The notes beneath the pieces were generated by a model that saw only the letters and a program-made list of their open reading frames with translations, did not search any database and had not been told where the DNA came from. The position numbers were made by a program, and so were the translations under genes. From Pseudomonadota bacterium (GTDB lineage: Bacteria; Pseudomonadota; Gammaproteobacteria; Xanthomonadales; Xanthomonadaceae), in the NCBI GenBank assembly GCA_023395465.1, contig JAEWZE010000087.1, positions 1 to 10,287 of the forward strand: a stretch of DNA of 10,287 nucleotides. The letters run 5' to 3'. Numbering within the stretch: position 1 is the first letter of the stretch; each line of letters starts with the position of its first letter. Of the stretch, positions 6,493-10,287 are shown in pieces.

Positions 6493-7137
6493 ATGGACAG
6501 CCCTCCTTCCCTCCCCCGCTTCTACACAATTGCCACCTCCTGGACGACCAGGGTCGCGCTGATAGCCGCGATTGTCGCGCTCGGTGGCTGCGCCTCGACC
6601 CGGGAGGAGGGCTCCGGCCTGATCGGCAAGACACTTGAAACCATCGGGCTGCGCAAGCCCGCCGAAGAGTTGGCTGCGCCCCGTACCAAGGTGATCCCCT
6701 TGCGATTGTGGGCGGGCGCGAACCTCAACTCGGGTACCGATAATAAATCGCTGGCGGTGGTGGTCAAGGTGTACCGCCTGCGCGATGGCGAACGCTTCGA
6801 GCGTGCGCCGTTCTCTGCGTTCCTGGATGAAGATGCTGAACGCGACGCGCTGGGCGACGACCTCATCAGTACCACGGAAATCGTGCTGCAGCCCGGTCAA
6901 CGGCATGAGATCGGCGAGCGGCTTCCCCCGGAAGCCGGCACGCTTGGCGTGGTTGCGCTGTTCCGCGCGCCTGCGCAGGGCCGCTGGCGGCTCTCGTTCG
7001 ACGCGCTCGAGGCGGAAGCCGACGGCGTGACGGTCGGGCTGCACGCCTGCGCGCTGACGACATCGAGCAATGCGCTGCGCTCGAGCATCGACGGCGAGCC
7101 CCACAGCCTGACGACCGCCCGCTGCGTGAAGGGCTGA
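6493..7137 (+). CDS. tssJ: TssJ, T6SS outer-membrane lipoprotein
   Basis: 214-residue lipoprotein (VasD/SciN/Lip family). TssJ is anchored in the outer membrane facing the periplasm, where it binds TssM and starts assembly of the TssJ-TssL-TssM membrane complex. The N terminus has a hydrophobic helix (VALIAAIVALGGC) with lipobox LGG-C at Cys33. The mature part has the transthyretin-like beta-sandwich pattern: VIPLRLWAGANLNSGTDNKSLAVVVKVYRL, then FSAFLDEDAERDALGDDL and EIVLQPGQRHEI. The phrases L-N, V-V-V-K-V-Y-R-L and P-G-x-x in this order are typical of the family. ATG 6493 is chosen because AAGGTGA (6479-6485) precedes it by 7 bases and the hydrophobic segment follows. The longer in-frame start at 6289 overlaps the divergent promoter and would bury the signal peptide. 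It heads the plus-strand operon. Confidence 0.92.
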   Translation: MDSPPSLPRFYTIATSWTTRVALIAAIVALGGCASTREEGSGLIGKTLETIGLRKPAEELAAPRTKVIPLRLWAGANLNSGTDNKSLAVVVKVYRLRDGERFERAPFSAFLDEDAERDALGDDLISTTEIVLQPGQRHEIGERLPPEAGTLGVVALFRAPAQGRWRLSFDALEAEADGVTVGLHACALTTSSNALRSSIDGEPHSLTTARCVKG

Positions 7138-7184
7138 ACGCCGGGGCGCAGGCCTGGCGGCCGCAACGGTGCGGTGAATACGGT

Positions 7185-7224
7185 CCGCCCGGGATGGTAA
7201 TGTTGCGGCGGGCACCCCGGGCGG
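7185..7224. repeat. 9-base perfect inverted repeat in the tssJ-tssK gap
   Basis: CCGCCCGGG (7185-7193) and CCCGGGCGG (7216-7224) are exact reverse complements separated by 22 bases. They lie in the 132-base gap before tssK, about 45 bases upstream of its start. There is no U-tract, so termination is unlikely. A strong transcript stem or a protein-binding site are possible. No gene is visible in this gap. Confidence 0.5.
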
Positions 7225-7258
7225 CAGGCAGCGCGCCGGGTATCAAGGACGCGTGACC

Positions 7259-7264
7259 AAGAGG
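7259..7264 (+). promoter_or_regulatory. Ribosome-binding site deciding the tssK start
   Basis: AAGAGG lies 5 bases before the GTG at 7270. This favours GTG 7270 over the in-frame GTG at 7264, which would overlap the site. The bases 7268-7273 read ATGTGA, so a minimal start-stop in another frame overlaps the chosen start. Confidence 0.55.
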
Positions 7265-7269
7265 TGGAT

Positions 7270-8610
7270 GTGAACGGGGGAGCGAAGGTTTTCTGGGGAG
7301 AGGGGTTGTTCCTTCGCCCGCAGCATTTCCAGCAGCAGGACGCGTACCACGAGGGCCGGTTGCGCGATCTTGGCGGTACCCTGCATCCCTACGGGTGGGG
7401 CTTGCGCAGTTGCAGCTTCGACGAGGCCAGCCTGGCGTCGGGGACGTTGCGCCCGCTGCGCATCTCCGCCGTGTTCCCCGATGGCGAACCCTACGTCGCG
7501 CCGGCAGCGGACGAACTGCCGGACGCCCTGTCCCTGGCCGACCTGCCGGCTGGCGTGCAGTCCACCACGATCTACCTGGCGCTGCCGCTGCTGCGTCCGC
7601 AGGGTGGGAACTGCGGGCAGGATCCGGGCGGCAGTGCGCGCTTCGTCCAGTCAAACCAGCCCACGTCCGACCTGTTCACCGAGGCCGCTGAAGCCGAGCT
7701 CGGTTACCTGCGCAAGACGGTCCGCCTGTTGACCGAGGACGAGCCGCGCGACGCCTTCACCGCCCTGCCCCTGGTCCGCATCCGCCGTACCGCGACCGGC
7801 GGCTTCGAACTCGACGACCAGTTCGTGCCGCCGGCCGCCAGCATCGGCGCAGCTCCGGCGCTGATGGCGCAGCTGCGCCGCCTGCTGGATGGACTGCAGG
7901 CCAAGGTGGACGCCCTGTACGGCATCCATCGCGAGCCGTCCCAGCACATCATCGAGTTCCGCTCCGGCGACATCGCATCGTTCTGGCTGCTGCATACGGC
8001 CAACGCGTCATTCGCGACGTTGTCGCACCTGTTCCGCCACCCGGGGCTGCCGCCGGAACGACTGTTCCAGGAGCTGTCGCGCCTGGCCGGCAGCCTGATG
8101 ACCTTCTCCAAGGCCTATTCGCTGTCGGAGCTTCCGTACTACCAGCACAACGCCCCGCAGACGGGGTTCGAAACGCTCTTCTCGATCGTGCGCGAGCTGC
8201 TCGACACGGTCATCTCCGAGCGTTACTTCGCCATCGCGCTGACCGAGGTCAAGCCTTCGTTCCACCTCGGCCGCATCGACTCGCAGCGCATCGACGAACG
8301 CGCCGCGCTGTATCTGGCGACCAGCGCCAACATGCCCGGGGCCGAGCTCATCCAGACCGTCCCGGTCCGCTTCAAGATCGGCGCCCCGGACGATGTGGAC
8401 AAGCTGGTGCTGTCGGCCCTGCCGGGCGTCAAGCTCAACCACGTGGCGCAGGTGCCCGCGGCGATCCCGGTGCGCCCGGGCAACCAGTACTTCGCCCTTG
8501 AGGCGCGCGGCCCGCTGTACGAACGCATGCTCAAGTCCGGATCGATCACGATCTACGTGCCGTCCGGGATCGAAGACCTCAAGCTCGAACTCATCGCGTT
8601 GACCCAATGA
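7270..8610 (+). CDS. tssK: TssK, T6SS baseplate-membrane complex adaptor
   Basis: 446-residue protein (VasE/ImpJ family). TssK trimers link the TssEFG wedges to the TssL/TssM membrane complex at the inner-membrane face; its fold relates to phage receptor-binding proteins. The N terminus AKVFWGEGLFLRPQHFQQQDAYHE is diagnostic (family consensus V-x-W-x-E-G-M-x-L-x-P-Q-H-F-Q). The body keeps the typical SFWLLHTANASFATLSHLFRHPGLPPERLFQELSRLAG and the C-terminal head ends PSGIEDLKLELIAL. Length is normal. I use GTG 7270 on the evidence of the AAGAGG site; GTG 7264 would add two residues. The stop overlaps the tssL ATG (ATGA), so tssK and tssL are translationally coupled. Confidence 0.95.
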   Translation: MNGGAKVFWGEGLFLRPQHFQQQDAYHEGRLRDLGGTLHPYGWGLRSCSFDEASLASGTLRPLRISAVFPDGEPYVAPAADELPDALSLADLPAGVQSTTIYLALPLLRPQGGNCGQDPGGSARFVQSNQPTSDLFTEAAEAELGYLRKTVRLLTEDEPRDAFTALPLVRIRRTATGGFELDDQFVPPAASIGAAPALMAQLRRLLDGLQAKVDALYGIHREPSQHIIEFRSGDIASFWLLHTANASFATLSHLFRHPGLPPERLFQELSRLAGSLMTFSKAYSLSELPYYQHNAPQTGFETLFSIVRELLDTVISERYFAIALTEVKPSFHLGRIDSQRIDERAALYLATSANMPGAELIQTVPVRFKIGAPDDVDKLVLSALPGVKLNHVAQVPAAIPVRPGNQYFALEARGPLYERMLKSGSITIYVPSGIEDLKLELIALTQ

Positions 8611-9389
8611 TCCAGCCCAACCTCCCTCCGGTTCCATCGACCATGCCCACCTCGGGCGCGGTCACGCCGGCTGCGGCAACGCTCGCGCCGCGCAGCCTGA
8701 TCGACCTGATGTCGGACGGCTTCTACCTGCTCATGCTGATCAAGCGCGGGCAGACACCGAACGACGCGGAGCGCTTCTTCGAATCGATCCGCCAGTTCCT
8801 GGAAAAGGTCGAGCGCGGCGCGGCCAAGCTCGAGATCGCCTCGGTGGACGTGTACGCGGCGAAATACGCGTTCTGCGCCGCGATCGACGAAGCCATCCTG
8901 TCGCAGCCCTCGCCACTGCATTCGGAGTGGGAGCGCAACCCGCTGCAGCTCCGCCTGTTCGGCGAGCACCTGGCTGGCGAGCACTTCTTCGACCGGCTGG
9001 AGGAACTGCGTAGCCAGGGCGCGCCGCGGCTGGCATCGCTCGAGGTCTACCACTATTGCCTGCTGCTCGGTTTCGAGGGCAAGTACCGGCTCGAGGGTAC
9101 CGAGAAGCTCGGCTATCTCACCGCACGCCTGGGCGACGAGATCACCTACATCAAGGGCAAGCGCACCGGATTCGCGCCGCACTGGCTGCCGCCTGACCGG
9201 GTTGTCCACGCATTGCGCCAGGTCGTGCCGCTGTGGGCGCCGGCCGCGGTGCTGGCGGCTCTCGGCCTGGTGGGGTATTTCGGCCTGAACGCGTGGCTGG
9301 GCCGGGACACCGAGGCGCGACTCGCCGCCCACCAGGACATCGTGCAACTGCCGCAAGAGACTGCACGGATCACGATCACGCTCCCCTAG
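8607..9389 (+). CDS. tssL: TssL, DotU-type T6SS inner-membrane protein
   Basis: 260-residue DotU/IcmH-family protein. TssL sits in the inner membrane with a cytoplasmic hook domain that contacts TssK and TssM. Residues about 30-180 form the DotU domain: LIDLMSDGFYLLMLI, YAAKYAFCAAIDEAIL (conserved A-x-D-E), W-x-x-x-P-L-Q and LFGEHLAGEHFFDRLEEL are all typical. One transmembrane segment spans about residues 206-230 (VPLWAPAAVLAALGLVGYFGL), leaving only about 30 residues on the periplasmic side. There is no OmpA-like peptidoglycan-binding extension, so anchoring to the cell wall must come from another protein. The start ATG overlaps the tssK stop. The stop is 17 bases before vgrG, rather than before tssM as is common. 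Confidence 0.95.
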   Translation: MIQPNLPPVPSTMPTSGAVTPAAATLAPRSLIDLMSDGFYLLMLIKRGQTPNDAERFFESIRQFLEKVERGAAKLEIASVDVYAAKYAFCAAIDEAILSQPSPLHSEWERNPLQLRLFGEHLAGEHFFDRLEELRSQGAPRLASLEVYHYCLLLGFEGKYRLEGTEKLGYLTARLGDEITYIKGKRTGFAPHWLPPDRVVHALRQVVPLWAPAAVLAALGLVGYFGLNAWLGRDTEARLAAHQDIVQLPQETARITITLP

Positions 9390-9406
9390 CGGAGGCAAGG
9401 ACCCAC

Positions 9407-10287
9407 ATGGACGTTTCACAACAGTGGCAAGAAGCCCTGGCATCGCTGGCGAAGCTTTCTCCGGACCGGCGCCTGATCCGGCTGGTCGAGGCCCCCGGCG
9501 GCGACGCGCCACCGGTCTCCGCGCAGCTCGCGTCGGAAGCGGTGGTGGACCGGTTCCATGGCCGCGAGGCGGTGTGCGAGCCCTTTCGATTCGAAGTCTC
9601 CGTGCTCTCGTCCTCGGCCGAGCTCGACCTTGCCCCGATGCTGGGGCAGCCGCTCGGGTTGCAGGTGGACGGCCCCACTTCGCGCACCTGGTTCGGCATC
9701 TGCACCGAGGTCGGCCTGAGCGGCAGTGATGGCGGCCTGGCCCGCTACACCCTGGTGCTTGAGCCGTTCACCGCCCTGCTGCGGCTGCGCCGTAACGCGC
9801 TGGTGTTCCAGGACCTCGACGTCCAGGGCATCGTCTCGCGCGTGCTCGACGACCACCCGCTGTCGGCCTTCCGCTGGGACGCGACCCAGGCCGTGCCGGT
9901 GCGCGCGATCACCACCCAGTACCGTGAGGACGACTTCAGCTTCCTCGAACGCCTGCTGGCCGACGCGGGCCTGGCCTGGCACTTCGAGGTCGACGAAGCC
10001 GCACCCGCGGGACACACCTGGGTGATCCGCGACCGCGAGGCGCCGGTGCCCGAGCTGGGGACCATCCGCTTCCATCGCATCGACGCAACCGAGTCCACCG
10101 ACGCGATCAGCCTGTTCCGCGACCGCCTACAGGCCACCGCGACAGCGCATGCCACCAGCAGCTGGCACACCGAACAGGTCGCCGCCGGTGCGGCGCGGGC
10201 CGAAGCCGACCCAGCAGGCCTGCCGGCGCTCGAGGTCTTCTCCGCGCCGCGCGCCGGACGCTTTCCCGATGCCGCCGCCGCCCAGTC
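9407..10287 (+). CDS. vgrG: VgrG (TssI), T6SS spike protein (N-terminal part, truncated by window edge)
   Basis: First 293 residues of a VgrG/Vgr-family spike protein; the frame is open to the right edge. VgrG trimers cap the Hcp tube and carry effectors into target cells. I translated it directly. After an N-terminal helix (WQEALASLAKLSPDRRLIRL), the gp27-like part shows F-R-F-E-V-S-V-L-S (60-68), the strand FGICTEVGL (96-104), YTLVLEPFTALLRLRRN and FQDLDVQGIVSRVL. The hallmark YREDDFSFLERLLADAGLAWHFE (172-194) is the VgrG signature (usual form Y-x-E-S-D-x-x-F-x-x-R-L-x-E-E-x-G). The gp5-like needle, any DUF2345 region and any effector domain lie outside. The ATG has GGAGG at 9391-9395 and AAGGA at 9397-9401 before it, the latter only 5 bases upstream. 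It probably belongs to the tssJKL operon. Confidence 0.95.
   Translation, partial: MDVSQQWQEALASLAKLSPDRRLIRLVEAPGGDAPPVSAQLASEAVVDRFHGREAVCEPFRFEVSVLSSSAELDLAPMLGQPLGLQVDGPTSRTWFGICTEVGLSGSDGGLARYTLVLEPFTALLRLRRNALVFQDLDVQGIVSRVLDDHPLSAFRWDATQAVPVRAITTQYREDDFSFLERLLADAGLAWHFEVDEAAPAGHTWVIRDREAPVPELGTIRFHRIDATESTDAISLFRDRLQATATAHATSSWHTEQVAAGAARAEADPAGLPALEVFSAPRAGRFPDAAAAQ

Noticed and set aside
6364..7215. 283-codon minus-strand frame opposite tssJ
   Set aside because: It overlaps tssJ and the divergent promoter; no domain or credible ribosome-binding site supports it.
1..10287. A wholly new defence or mobile system
   Set aside because: Every sizeable gene except the TPR lipoprotein matches a known T6SS core family; no transposase, integrase, repeat array or atypical composition was seen.

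Overview
This window is the core of a type VI secretion system (T6SS) locus on GC-rich bacterial DNA with strong G/C preference at third codon positions. The protein sequences and gene order (a divergent pair of operons, tssJ-tssK-tssL facing a lipoprotein-tssB-tssC-hcp-tssE-tssF-tssG block) look like a Proteobacterial T6SS of the kind found in Xanthomonadaceae/Lysobacter relatives and in Burkholderiales. I lean towards the xanthomonad side, but this is impression from sequence style only; no taxonomic marker gene is present.

Minus-strand operon, read from about 6400 down to the left edge. A short tetratricopeptide (TPR) lipoprotein comes first. It is followed by tssB and tssC (contractile sheath), hcp (inner tube), tssE (gp25-like baseplate), tssF and tssG (baseplate wedge). 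tssG runs off the left edge. Genes are tightly packed: the tssC ribosome-binding site lies in the last codons of tssB, tssF starts on GTG 2 bases after the tssE stop, and tssG starts inside tssF. The exceptions are the two gaps flanking hcp. Both carry inverted repeats, and the one downstream of hcp looks like an intrinsic terminator or attenuator.

Plus-strand operon, from 6493 to the right edge. tssJ (outer-membrane lipoprotein of the membrane complex) is followed after a 132-base gap by tssK (baseplate-membrane adaptor). tssL (DotU-type inner-membrane protein) overlaps tssK by ATGA. A vgrG (tssI, spike) starts 17 bases after tssL and is cut by the right edge.

The 198-base divergent region (6295-6492) is the only obvious control region. 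It holds a good sigma70-type promoter for the minus-strand operon (TTGACG, 17-base spacer, TATATC), with a 10-base palindrome beside the -35 and a small inverted repeat at the -10.

Together the genes supply sheath, tube, spike base, baseplate and two of the three membrane-complex proteins. Not in the window are tssM, tssA, tssH/clpV, PAAR and any effector or immunity gene; these presumably lie beyond the edges. There is no gene-free stretch over 300 bases, and I see no tRNA, rRNA, CRISPR or insertion sequence. I found no evidence of a wholly new system. The least explained coding element is the TPR lipoprotein, and the most interesting non-coding elements are the structured gaps around hcp and before tssK.
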